Below are positions 1 through 10,964 of a stretch of DNA of 52,183 nt, piece after piece. The DNA is from Azolla pinnata. Taxonomy: Eukaryota > Streptophyta > Polypodiopsida > Salviniales > Salviniaceae. Each line of letters opens with the position of its first letter. The first letter of the stretch is position 1. The translations under genes and the position numbers were made by a program. The notes beneath the pieces were generated by a model. It made no database searches. It had not been told where the DNA came from and saw nothing but the letters and a program-made list of their open reading frames with translations. The stretch covers positions 1 through 52,183 of the forward strand of contig JBBBWG010029533.1 of NCBI GenBank assembly GCA_037176905.1, in the 5' to 3' direction.

Positions 1-207
1 TCAGCAGGTATTAGCGCAGGTATATCCACAGAATTCTAATGCAGGTATATAAGCAGGTAAATACGCAGGTATGCTCGCATGTATATTCCCATGTTTGAGC
101 CCAGGTATTTTCGCAGATACTAATGCAAGTATATTTGCAGGTATTAGCCCAGATAAGTCTGCGGGTATGCACGCGGGTATGCACGTGGGTATTTGCCCGG
201 TTTTCCG
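1..207. repeat. 12-bp minisatellite
   Basis: About sixteen diverged copies of a 12-base unit, consensus GCAGGTATNNNC, run head to tail from the window edge to the CCGGTTTTCC sequence near 200. Read on the minus strand the array gives a periodic Ile-Pro-Ala peptide, which is a consequence of the 12-base period and not evidence of a gene. Looser relatives of the unit (GCGGGTA, CGTAGGTAT) continue to about 325. The array may extend beyond the left edge. Confidence 0.8.
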
Positions 208-2640
208 ATCCAAACTAGTTCGCGAGTAAATACGTAGATACCACCGTAGGTATTACTCGCGTATATACCTACGAAGATATCCGGGCCAGAATGCCAACGC
301 GGGTACTTAGCGCGGGTAACCACTTATTCTCTTGTAGTGACCTAAAACCTGTTGTAGCCCAAAAGAAATTTAACCTTACATATTTTATTTATATAGTAAT
401 ATCACTATATTATATTATATAATAATCACCAAATGTATTTCTAGTATAAATAGGTATTAACTTATTTTTTCTAGATAAAAAACATGTGCACTATTATTAG
501 TTGGTCCAACGTGCACAAACATCGGACTATTACGGAAGCACAGACAATGGGCTACAAGTGAGAAGGATACAAACATGAAACTAAAAACTCACAAGGCCAC
601 AAGCTTTAAAAGTTGAGAATGATGAAACGATAAGCCCAAGATGTTTGGAACAAGAAGAGAGAATAAAGATAGAGATAAAAAAGAAAATAAGATAGAGTGA
701 AATGTAAAAATTAGATTGATGATAAAAAACTAACATTGAATCTCTTTACAGGGATCAAAGAGGTTACAAGTATTTATATTATGGGTTAAATTACATGTAT
801 CACAATTTTATAAAATATGTTAACCTTCTAGAACTTTTTAATTGTAGTTTAGAGTCTTTTGTAAACTACACTAAACATTCTCATATCAAGATGACATCTT
901 GTCAACTAGGTTTATAGGCTCAATCCTCACAAACTATATAGCTTATGTTATTATATTATGACATAAGGTTAAAAATGTGAGAAGAAGATGAGCTTAGAGT
1001 AACCACACCCTCGTCTCAAGTGTTACCAATGAGATAGGATGACACGGGAGAGAAAAGAGACTTATGACTTGTTAATAACACTTGGGTATCCTACAAATAA
1101 CACTAGAGGATCCTATTAATTCCAGTGCAACAAATAGATCAAGGAAAAACTATCCAATCAAATGCAATGGATCACGCATATGGCTGTTGTCGAGAAGAGC
1201 AAGTTGAATGTCACAAGTAGTGTTCAGATCTGGGATTGGTAGTGACAATTATCAGTTGAGTCCATTGAATAATCCTCGACTGCCTGAGAGGGAGGGGAGT
1301 TAGAGCCCATGGCTAAGGTAGCGCTTGCCTTTTTTTTTTCGTTGTCGGATGTTCTTCCTTCACCTCCCTATCTTCCTAATGTTTTTTGTCCCAACAAACC
1401 TTTGAAAAAAAAATGAAGAAAGAAAGAAAGAACGGAAACCTTTTAAAAACATTAGGACTTGATAACATGTATCGAGTGACACATGTTTAGGCCTTTAAGA
1501 AATGCACAGATCATGTGTATAAGCCAAGAGAGCTAGTAAACCCTTTGTATCATCATCTTCTTTGATAATATATTAAAAGTATTGATTCTTTGGCAAAATG
1601 CCATCAATTTACTTTCTATTGGTGGTTATTATATTTGTAAAGACTTTTCTTTTTACTAATGTTAGATCCTTTTTAAAAAGGAAAAAAAAGTCATTAGTTA
1701 AAAAATGCTCATATTCCTTTATTCGATTGATTCACTCTCCTCTCTAAACGCTTCCACTATCGATTTCGATACTTTCTTTTATCCTATTTATACTCATTCC
1801 CTAGTAGTCGTTCCACGCTTACCTCCACAGATTTGAGGTGCTTAGCAACAACATTTGGTGAATTTAACGCGAATGGATGGCGAGGATATACGTTGTGTCA
1901 CTCAAGTAAAGGTGGCACAACAGACATGGTGATGGCGTTTGGAAGGAAGCTCACCAAGATAGAGTTGGGGATAGTTGCTAATCATCTTACTTGGTGAAAA
2001 AGATATAATCGTCTTACATATTAGAGGCCAGCAATTGTTGCATTTGCTTAGCAAAGACTCAAACGAAATCTTCAAGGTCAAGTTTGATAAACGGAAATAA
2101 TGAATGCATGGCGATAGTCAAGCATGGGCCTCTGGGCTGCTAATCATCCAAGAAGCTCAGAGGAAGGGACTATATATCTGCTATATTAGATGACTTAATT
2201 GAGCTCTGAGAGTCAGCTTTGATGAAATGGGACCCAGATAAAGATCCTCTTTTTTTTCCCTGTCTTTATATTTCGCATCGCTGGAATCTGCATCGCTAAT
2301 CTAGAGGGGAGATTTGACCCAATGTTTCTAAAGCAGAGCCAACATCGAGCACTCTGGATCTCCTCAATTATGGATCAGCTCAATCAAAAACTTTGAACTG
2401 TTCTTCATTTGTGTATATGTTTCGACAAGCTCCACCCGTACATGCATCAATATGATGGAAAGTCATATGAAGGGTGCACAATCGGGTGGGGTCTGCAGAT
2501 ATGGCCGACCTGGGTGCATACCCTACTTGAGTCCTGATTGATATGTTTGTCTCATCACCCATCAACAACAAATTTCTGTTGTTTTGTTTTTCCAATCAGA
2601 AAATACATTTTTTCCTATATTCAATACAAAGACGGGTGCT
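208..2640. other. AT-rich spacer, nothing coding seen
   Basis: Apart from the minisatellite relatives up to about 325, this stretch has only short chance reading frames and no recognisable domain. Sequence around 720-1100 is AT-rich and might be a decayed transposable element, but no terminal repeats or protein remnants could be made out. Confidence 0.5.
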
Positions 2641-2767
2641 ATTGCAGCAGTGAGTGCGATGCAACAGGGGTAAACATAGAGAGCTAGGTGACGCTGGATC
2701 TAGCTCTTCCACAAGGCCAGATTTGCCTCACAAGCATATTAGCAAGAATAAGCCCAAAAAACAGTTG

Positions 2768-3540
2768 TCAGAGTTCCATTTGAGACAATTCGAAACATTT
2801 TGCGAGGCTCAACATAAATGGGCAGGTGCCATACTTGAAGCCCAAAAAACAAGCATCAAAGTTCAAGTTATATGCCAAACATAATACCCCCTAGTAATGC
2901 GAGACAATCTCAAACAGATCAAGAATTGAAACATTTCTGTGAGGCTCAACAGAAATGGGCCGATGCTGGCAAACATAATATACCCCTAGTAATTTGATAG
3001 ATCAAAAACAGAAACAAAAACAGATTAGAAAGATGGAACAGAAACAGATCAGAAAACTAAGTCTGAGACAATCTGAAACAGATCAAGAATCGAAACATTT
3101 TGTGAGGCTCAACAGAAATGGGCAGATGCCATATTTGAAGCCCAAAATACAAGCATCAAAGTTCAAGTTATCTGCCAAACATAATACCCTCCAATAATCC
3201 GAGACAATCTCAAACCGATCAGGAATTGAAACATTTTTGTGAGGCTCAGCAAAAATGGGCCGATGCTGCTTGGAAAATAGACGTCGTCGGAGTTCAAGTT
3301 CAATGCCAAACATAATATAACCCCAGTAATTCGATAGATCAGAAACAGAAACAGAAACAGATTAGAAAGATGGAGCAGAAACAGATCAGAAAACTGAATC
3401 TGAGACAATCTGAAACGGACCAGGAATCGAAACATTTTGCGAGGATCGGCAGAAATGGGCAGATGCCGCCCCGGGAAACAGACGGTCGTCGAGAGTTCGA
3501 GTTCTCTATGCCAGGCATAATATGCCCCCAATAATTTTGA
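2768..3540. repeat. Imperfect tandem repeat, five anchor copies
   Basis: The anchor GAAACATTTTGYGAGG (variants GAAACATTTCTGTGAGG and GAAACATTTTTGTGAGG) recurs near 2792, 2928, 3092, 3227 and 3429. Each is followed by a diverged CTCARCARAAATGGGC segment and later by a CCAAACATAATA segment. Between some copies lies an A-rich block of CAGAAACAGA units (about 2995-3060 and 3335-3395). Copies are related but of unequal spacing (about 135-200 bases). Short frames run through it, but frames and stops differ between copies, so I treat it as noncoding sequence upstream of the RING gene. Confidence 0.7.
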
Positions 3541-3699
3541 CAGATCCAGAAACTGGAATAGAAACAGATCAGAGTTTTATCATAGAAAACTGGAACAGAA
3601 ACAGATCAAAGTTTTTATCAGAGAAAACTGGAACAGAAACAGAAAGACTTGAGAAGTGAAGAAGGGTCAAAAATACAAATTCCTCCCAAATAGAACACA

Positions 3700-4663
3700 G
3701 CAGCACACAGACAGATCTTCTTCTTCTTCTTCTCCTCCTTCCATTGCCCAGGAAACCCTAATTCTCAGAGTGGAAGATCTCCCTGATCTCTCAAGCTCTC
3801 TTCATCCTCGTGGAAGCTCGCGGCTCGGGAGGCTCCGGAACCTGCTTCCTGACAGAAGATGTGCTGAATCGAAGGCCCCTCTCCAATCCGCACTCCAGAT
3901 CTTCCAGTCAAAACACGACGCGAGAGATTGCGCCGGATGAAACCCTAACCCCCCCCCCCCCCCCTTCATTCTCTGTGCAATGGGAGTGCTTCCTCCGATA
4001 TCTAGCTCTGCTTTGCTTTCAGATGCACAGGATCTTCCCCGGGTCTGGAAAATGCCTCGAAAATCCCCTTCCTTTTCTAGAGGAGATCAACGAGCTTGAG
4101 ACGGAGGGACTCCCTGATTCTAAATCCGACAGCTTTACAGCTTGAAGGATGCAGATCTTGGTCCGGAAAGGTGAAGGAGATGATCGGGGCCTCTGGTTAC
4201 ATCCAACAGAACTAGATTTTCTTTGAGATAGGAGTCAAATTTTCTTCTTTTTCTTCTTCTTCTTCTGGTTTAGGGTTTTTGTCGTAGCTGCTGGTGATAA
4301 GAATCAAGCTTCTTCTCCTCCTTAATTTCTCCTTTTCATGGACTGGATCGAATCAGTGTCAGAAAAGCTATACAAGCAATATCTGTCTTTCTCAATTTAG
4401 CTGTTTAGGTTGAGAGCTGATCGCCACTACGCTCGGCTGGAAATTGAACTGTCTTAAGCCGAGATTCTCGCTCGCTCTCTGCTTGAATTGTGACTTGAGC
4501 AAGTAAATTCAGCCTGCAGTAAAGCAAAAGATCAGATCAAGATGAAATGCAGCTGACATAAAGATCAAACGGCCATTTGATTCAAGAGAAATTGTGAAGG
4601 CGTTCAGAAAATCAAACTAAGGAGGAATTGTTGCTCTGGATCCCTTATGATGTGAATGTGAAG
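3700..4663 (+). promoter_or_regulatory. Probable promoter/5' leader of the RING-H2 gene
   Basis: Pyrimidine-rich plant leader with a CTT-type run (3717-3740) and two telo-boxes AAACCCTAA at 3753-3761 and 3940-3948, elements common near transcription starts of plant housekeeping genes. A run of 16 C follows at 3949-3964. Frames through 3656-4145 show no domain. The transcription start, and whether the leader contains an intron, cannot be fixed from sequence. Confidence 0.45.
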
Positions 4664-7619
4664 ATGTTGGCGATCTCTGTTGTAAACCTAATTCTGAGCA
4701 TTTTCGGGATCACAGTGAGCTCCATCTTCATCCTTTTCTGGTGTGGAAGGTATTTCTGCTCAAGGGTCATCTTCACTCAGAGATCTCGAGGATTCATGTT
4801 CTCTAACACTGGCCCTGGGAACCGTAGAGTGGTGAGTTTGGAGCTTCAAAGCAGTGTAGGGTTTGGTGTTTAGGGCTTTAGGGTTTAACTTATATTAAGC
4901 ATTTTCTGGTTTAATGGTGTGGATCTGAATACGTTGCTCAATCCTTATTGTGAACCTAATCTGCTTCTTCTTCCTCGTCTTTCTGCTTCCTTTTCCTGGT
5001 GATCATGAAATTTCAGTCTCACTTCATGTTAGCTCTTTTTGGCACGATTTTTTGATGGATTTCCTCAACTTCCACTCTTCCGTGGTTTTTATCATCATTG
5101 CTCTGCGCTGGGTTTCTCGCCATCATGATGTGGTAATCCTGAATGAGACGATAATTTCGCAGCACCAATTTGAGACCATTTTTCTTAACTACCATTCTGC
5201 ATTTTATTGGATATTTTCAACACAATAGCCATTTTCTGATGGTATTAGTTCATGGATTTCTGTTACCAGTGTATGGTGCTAACATTTTTGTGCTTCATGT
5301 CTCATGACTTTCTGTTGATTCTCCTTTCTCTCCTCTGTTCCAGGTGGAGCATACTTCGAGTGGGGTGAGCCCTTTGATTATAGAGCATTTTCCAATAACT
5401 GTGTTCCGTCAAGACATGTTTCTACCCAGACAAGATGCAGTGTAAGCCTCCCTTTTTTTTAGCATTTACTGATCTTATAATCTGGCTTATCTACTGAATG
5501 TCTGCATATCTCGAAGCAGATAACAGGAACTCTGATAGTGGATGATAAGAAGTGTTAATAGTGAGGTATGGCAGTCATATAATTCGGTGTGTAGCCTATG
5601 ACCTAAGGTTATACAATGAAGAAGATGGAAATTTTATTAGGCGTAGGAATCGGTTTTACTGGAAATTGTGTTCTTTTTCTCTCGAATATGCAAATGTTTG
5701 ATTGAAGCATAGGTAGTTCTTCAACTTCAATTCCTTCTACTGAATGAAGCTAGAAGTCAGAGGTCCTACAGTTAAATGGTAGGGTCACACAGCAGGTGTT
5801 AATAGTTTTATAATGTTAGTTATGCCAACCTTAGTACTATCAACTGTCCAGTTTCCACAGAAACTTTCTTGAATATAACGCTATAGTGTTGCTGAATATT
5901 GAAATAGTGAAATGTGAATAGCACCTTTGGTTGGCTTCCAGTAGCTGCATGTGCTTTGTCTGGTTGCCATTTCTTGGTGCTTATAAAATCTCTTCCCACA
6001 ATGGAATTCGTTATTTGAGATTACTTTGTTGTGTATCTCCTTACTCTCGTGGGGCACATATACTGTATATATTTCTCTTGGCATGCAATTCATTGTCTAC
6101 TATAAATTCATTTCGAATGTTTTTTGTCTTCTTGAACATTTTTTTTCAAACAAAGGACTTGGCTGTAATTTCTTAGATAGCGTAAAAATAATCCTCTTTT
6201 GCTAGATTGCTTGGATGTTTTGCATATGAGAGTATATTGCTGCTGAAAGAAGAAATTATAAAATGCTATTTTCTGAAAGCACATGAGCCTTTGGTTGGTT
6301 TCCAAGAGCTGCATGTGCTTTGTGTGTTTGCCATTTCTTGGTGCTTATGGAAGCTCTTCCCATGATGAAATGCACTATTTGAGATTGCATTACTACATAT
6401 CTCCTAACTTTAATTGGGCACATATATTATTGCACTATAAATAACCTTAGAAATATTTGGAATGATCTTGTCTGAAATTGCTCGCCAGCAATGACCTTTG
6501 GTCCTGATCTCTCGGGTAGTCATTTGCTCATCTTTCTTCTGAATTTCTGGGATAGCATTAGAAGCAGCATGGTTTTCTGATGAATCTAATGGGCATATTA
6601 TAAAACCATGGCATGTTGATGGATAGCTTGGGCAGCATAGTGTATTCCGTCAAGGTGCATGGATAATTACAAGAATGAGAGAGGATTCACTTTCAAATGT
6701 TCTCGTCAGAAGTATGTGAGATTTGTGTGTACTCCAATTTCAGTACTTAGGTTTGAAAGCCATAAGGGTGGGGTTGCTATGATGAGCAGTTCCTGTAGGT
6801 AAGCTAGTTGCCTTCCTGCGAAGAGAATATATACCATTTGCAGATTTTAAGGTTCGGGTTTAGGATCTTTTACACTAATCCTTAGTGCACCAGGATATAT
6901 CAGAGGAAAAGATCGAGAATTTGTTCTCGCATGTGTATATGCATTGTAGGTGTGCGGTGTGTTTGGGGGAGTATAAAGAGGGCGAGCTCCTGCGGTTTCT
7001 ACCCCAATGTGCGCACAATTTCCATCGGGCGTGCATCGACGCATGGCTGCAGCAGCACGCGACATGTCCAGTGTGTCGGATGTCACTGCAAGGTTATTTC
7101 GTGGGACGTATGATGGCCCCACTGCAGCTCTCCCCAGCCCCGACAGAGCATGGATCATGGACTCCATCACTGCAGTCAGATGCTGGATCTCTGGGCTCCT
7201 TCCCATCGAGGGGCATGGCCATAGCAGAGGATAGTACCTCAGGATGCGATGAGGCTCAAGCTCTAGCCAGTGTAGTACCGGCTGCTTCCGAATGCCTTGG
7301 AGGAGCCCGAACAGCCAGCGCATCAAGCTCACAACTGACATCAGGCTGCTCGAGCCAAGGTGACATGGATTTGGTGCTACTTGAAAGACCGGGTGAGCCT
7401 CGCTCGCAATCGAGCGTAGTAGTGCTAGAGGGTCTGGGCCCATGTGGTATTATTGATCAAGGGTGTATAGAGCATCAGCCGACACTGCCTGCAGTGCTGG
7501 ACAGCCCTAATCCTCGAGACATTCATCATGCGTCGGTCGAGCGGCCAGCTGACTTTCGGGCTGTTGATGTGGGAATCGCTCATGACCTTGGGACAGCTTG
7601 CTTTGTCGAGAGGGGCTGA
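4664..7619 (+). CDS. ATL-like RING-H2 E3 ubiquitin ligase
   Basis: Three exons, 4664-4831, 5344-5441 and 6950-7619, join in phase (donors GTGAGT and GTAAGC; acceptors TTCCAG and TTGTAG) to encode 311 aa. A hydrophobic segment at residues ~5-27 predicts one membrane anchor. Residues ~57-88 contain a degenerate GLD-like stretch (LIIEHFPITVF). The RING-H2 domain at ~90-131 has every ligand, C-x2-C-x15-C-x-H-x2-H-x2-C-x10-C-x2-C, with the Pro before the third Cys and the Trp typical of ATL proteins. The ~180-residue Ser-rich tail has no known domain. ATL proteins recruit E2 enzymes to ubiquitinate targets from membranes. An upstream TTG (4628) extends the first frame, but ATG 4664 directly precedes the anchor and is preferred. 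Fold and splicing are well supported; substrate and exact ortholog are unknown. Confidence 0.88.
5921..6445. repeat. Duplicated ~160-bp segment in the RING gene intron
   Basis: Intron 2 of the RING gene (5442-6949) holds two diverged direct copies, about 5921-6075 and 6284-6430, offset by 364 bases. Shared landmarks are CTGCATGTGCTTTGT, TTGCCATTTCTTGGTGCTTAT and GGGCACATATA. Neither copy contains a plausible exon. Confidence 0.7.
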
Positions 7620-8690
7620 CAAGAAAGGGTTGGAGATTCCTGTGTGTACATACAATATATACACTGCACATACATATATTTGGGTCCTCAATCCGCAGCT
7701 TTTAAGAAGCAGGCTTTTGTTGATCTGTGTACCATGAGGGTGGTGTGTCAAAGAAGAAGTGTTACAATGAATGTGCTTGATATTTGGCATCAGACAGGAA
7801 GCTTTTCTGGGCATTCCATGGGTTTGCAGCAGTGGGTTTTGTTTGTGTACAGAAAATCGGCATTTTTTCCCATGTAGAGCTTACAGAGGCAATGAAAAGC
7901 GTGTTTTTCTTTTACATATGAACAATTAATAGGGTTTGTTAATTGGTGAATTCATTGCAATCAGGACATGGATGTGTGGTGAAAAGGAGCCAATGAGATG
8001 GAAGCTGGAACTAGACATAGAGCAGGTATGGAGAGTCGTTACTTGGTCATGCACATATGTTACAGACCTATTGTATTTCAATGTTGCTTTTAAGTGGATA
8101 CGGAGCTTCACCATCGCATTCATTGAATTTGAGCAACAATGTGATCTGTAGACATTTTCATATTGCTATTCCAACTACAGGGCGGAGATATAAAAGAGGA
8201 GGTGATGGCCACCTATTAATGCTTGCAGAAGTGGCTCAAAATTTGATGATCTTTTATTCAAAAAGGCAAAAAGGCCATTGAAAGTGAAGATTCCTGTGTT
8301 TTCTTGTATTCAACTAACAGAATGGAGCTGGGTCGTGGCTTTTGCTCGCGGCGATGGAAAGGGCACTATGCAAGAGTTTATCTTTATATGGTTTTACCAC
8401 AATGGGATCAAACTTTTGCTAACACCTCAGATTTTGGTGATGAATTCAGATATGAGCAGCTTGATCTTGAAGAGGGGCAGGCTTTTCTACAAAGAAGATA
8501 TGCTCACGAACAGGAAGCAGGACACTTGTGCTTCTCATTGTAAGTAGATGCTGGATATGCTGGTATGGAAATCTGGTTCATGTCTTTCGATCCATCTTTA
8601 CTCTAATGAAAGCTTGTTGTAAGGGCTCTATATGTTGGTGGTGTTGGACCCCACCCAAACTGTCTGATTCAAGCATGAAAGACTACTGCC
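7620..8690. other. 3' flank and spacer downstream of the RING gene
   Basis: Probably holds the 3' UTR of the RING gene. The remaining short frames (for example 8304-8543) have no recognisable domain and no splice context. Nothing else is supported here. Confidence 0.5.
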
Positions 8691-8719
8691 ATGGGTATTG
8701 TCTGAAGAAGTGCCTCGGA

Positions 8720-9045
8720 GGTTGTGTGGATAAATCTTGGATGAATTTTAGGTGAATCTTGGATGAAACTTGGGTGAATCTTGGCCAAGGTTTTCGCAAC
8801 ACCAAAATGACTAGCAAGCAAATTATCATGACACTCTTAGGCACTTTGATTTGGCATGAACCTTCCGGGTTATACGAAAAATTATCTCGAAACAAATAGT
8901 TATCTTGAAATGTAAAACAACCTAAATCTGTTCTTTTGGATTTATTTGAGGGGTTTGCAATACTTGCCTTGATCTTTGTCACAAACTTGTCAATCGTAGT
9001 AGCTTCTGCTATTTGCAAAGAGTCATCTCGGAGCAAGCAAGTTGT
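8720..9045 (-). pseudogene. Frameshifted Ty3/gypsy pol remnant
   Basis: On the minus strand one frame reads QDNYLFRDN, then PEGSCQIKVPK. After a shift the neighbouring frame continues CHDNLLASHFGVAKTLAKIH. Together these match the segment before and within the H2C2 zinc-binding region of Ty3/gypsy integrases (pattern LF..N..C.P.GS....I...H...LAGHFG..KT). The frame change and lack of flanking pol domains or LTRs show it is dead. Assignment is by remembered family pattern. Confidence 0.55.
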
Positions 9046-9473
9046 GAAGTTGTGGAATTAATTAGATTTTACTAAACTATGGGACTAGAACAATGAGAGG
9101 CTATGCAATCACTGAAAATCCGTTCATAAAGTGTTGATAAAAATGGGCGAAATCGAGAAATGATTCCACATCTCGTACTCGAGTTAGATAGTCTACTCTC
9201 GAATAGTCTTCACCTTCTATGTATCCATTATGATTTCTTATGTGGAGATAACATATCCAAGGAACTCCATAGAAATATGTTGCGGAACTCTCATTTCATT
9301 TAAGGGGGGTGACCTTAGATTATCCTTGGTGCTTCAAGAACGATCTCATCCGGGATTACATTCAAGGGTCAGGATTCGCTCTATCCATGAGGAGGAAGGC
9401 GGCAAGACTTTCCGTCTAAGTCTCATTGGTTAATCATCACAATGTCGTAGAAATAGGTTCAATTAGTGGGGAG

Positions 9474-9735
9474 CAATTAAGAATAAAATCAATTAACGTT
9501 ATACTAACGGAATTAATTGGGTGTTAATTCTTAGTGGAAGATAAGAGTAGACATTAATTTACAATCTTTTATTTTTAAACGTATTTTATTGTGCAAAAGA
9601 CACGGGATGTAGAGAGAGGAGGGAGGATGTTGCATGCGCTTCTTGTTCTTCTGTTCTTCCTCACACTCTCCGCACCTGCTATACTTGTTACTCTTGCTCC
9701 TGTTGTTGATGCTACTGCTTCTCCTTCCCCGGTGA
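9474..9735. repeat. Diverged copy of the receptor-kinase leader region
   Basis: The left part (9474-9594) matches the right half of the MITE-like family found at 31-38 kb, including the words GTGGAAGATAAGAGTAG and GGGTGTTAATTC. The right part (TAGAGAGAGGA, then TTCTTCTGTTCTTC, CGCACCTGCT and CTCCTG) parallels 10490-10650 just upstream of the receptor kinase. The two blocks appear to be a segmental duplication of MITE plus leader, about 0.9 kb apart. Confidence 0.55.
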
Positions 9736-10154
9736 TAGAAAAATGGGCTCACAGAAAGAGTATTATTTGGTCTAAAAACTACTCACAACAGCAGAAATGA
9801 AATGGAAGAAGGATAGAATCAGAGAGCTACACATATGATGGGCTCAATTCTTCATGAAAACTGAGATTACACGAACTTAGATGAAGGAGAACAAATTAGG
9901 AGACTTTTTATAATGATACAAGCTTTCTACTGCTTGCAATGGTCATAAGTGGCTTCTCTATTAGCACAAAAACAGAAAAAGAGAACTAATTTTTAGCAGA
10001 GAAAAAAACATTGATTCGAGTTTCTTGCAACACGACCGATTCGTGTTCTGTTTCTCTTTGTCGCGGGTGTTTTTCCTGCCGCCGCTGCTTACTTCTTCCT
10101 TTTTTCACTCTTCCGAAATATATCTATATTTCTGTCCTTTCGGTCGATCCTTCT

Positions 10155-10385
10155 GGCACGCGTTAATTTGTTTTATCGATTAAAAACACCAAATGAATGC
10201 GTCGAATCGATCGACGAGATTCCAAACTTGCGAACTTCTGTTGATCGAATGCGCAGTCAGGAAATCGGATCGGGAACAATCAATCGGAAACGGAATCGAT
10301 CGGACGTTGTACTTAACCCGATCAACTAACCGGGGCGTTAATCTCCGTTAATTTTGCAATTACCGAAATGTTAAGCGTGTTTGAT
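10155..10385. mobile_element. Diverged MITE-like element upstream of the receptor kinase
   Basis: GC-richer, strongly diverged relative of the 31-38 kb family: it keeps the sequence of motifs GCGTTAATTTG, ATCGATTAAAAACACCAAAT, GATCGAATG, GGAATCGATCGG and a terminal GTTAAGCGTG. Ends are approximate and no target-site duplication was identified. Confidence 0.4.
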
Positions 10386-10435
10386 TTGCGGTTTTTGTTC
10401 AGCAAAGAACAGATAGTGCAAAGTTGGACCAGTGG

Positions 10436-10511
10436 TCTAGAGAGAGGATGTGGATCTAGAGAGAGGATGTGGATCTAGAGAGAGGATGTGGAGGTAGAGA
10501 GAGGATGTGCA
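10436..10511. repeat. Four tandem 19-bp units
   Basis: Units at 10436-10454, 10455-10473 and 10474-10492 are identical (TCTAGAGAGAGGATGTGGA). The fourth, 10493-10511, starts GG and ends GCA. They lie in the putative promoter/leader of the receptor kinase. Confidence 0.9.
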
Positions 10512-10964
10512 GCTCAGAGAGTCTTCTTCTGTTCTTCAGTCTTCTTCTGTTCTTCGGTCTTCTGCTTCTTCTTCGTCTTCTTCGATCACTCTTCGCACCT
10601 GCTCTACCTGCAGCTCCTGCTTCCGCTGCCGCTTCTTGCTTCCCTAGATCGCCTTTCTAGGGTTTCTGATCCTCTGGGACTCTGTCTGCCTCTCCCCAAG
10701 TCTGCCTTAACGATGGAGGTCTGCAGCTCCTCCTTCTACCATCGCCGCCCTTTCTCTGCCCCTCCTACCACTTCTTCTTCGTGAAAGCCGCCTCCGCCTC
10801 CGCCTCCATCCCCTTTTCCCTTCTGCTCGCTCCCTCCGCCCATGGCGTCTCCCCGTTGCCAAAGGCAGGTCACTCACCTGTTTCTTTCTGCCGGAATCCC
10901 ACCTCCCATTTGTTTTGGCAGTCCCTTTATTTTTTTTTGTCAATGCGTGCCATCATTCTTGCAG

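Noticed and set aside
1..207. Possible CRISPR-like or coding repeat array
   Set aside because: Units are contiguous 12-mers without spacers, and the genome is eukaryotic.
8278..8547. Overlapping frames of ~80-90 codons
   Set aside because: Two frames overlap on the same DNA, neither with a domain nor with conserved splice context.
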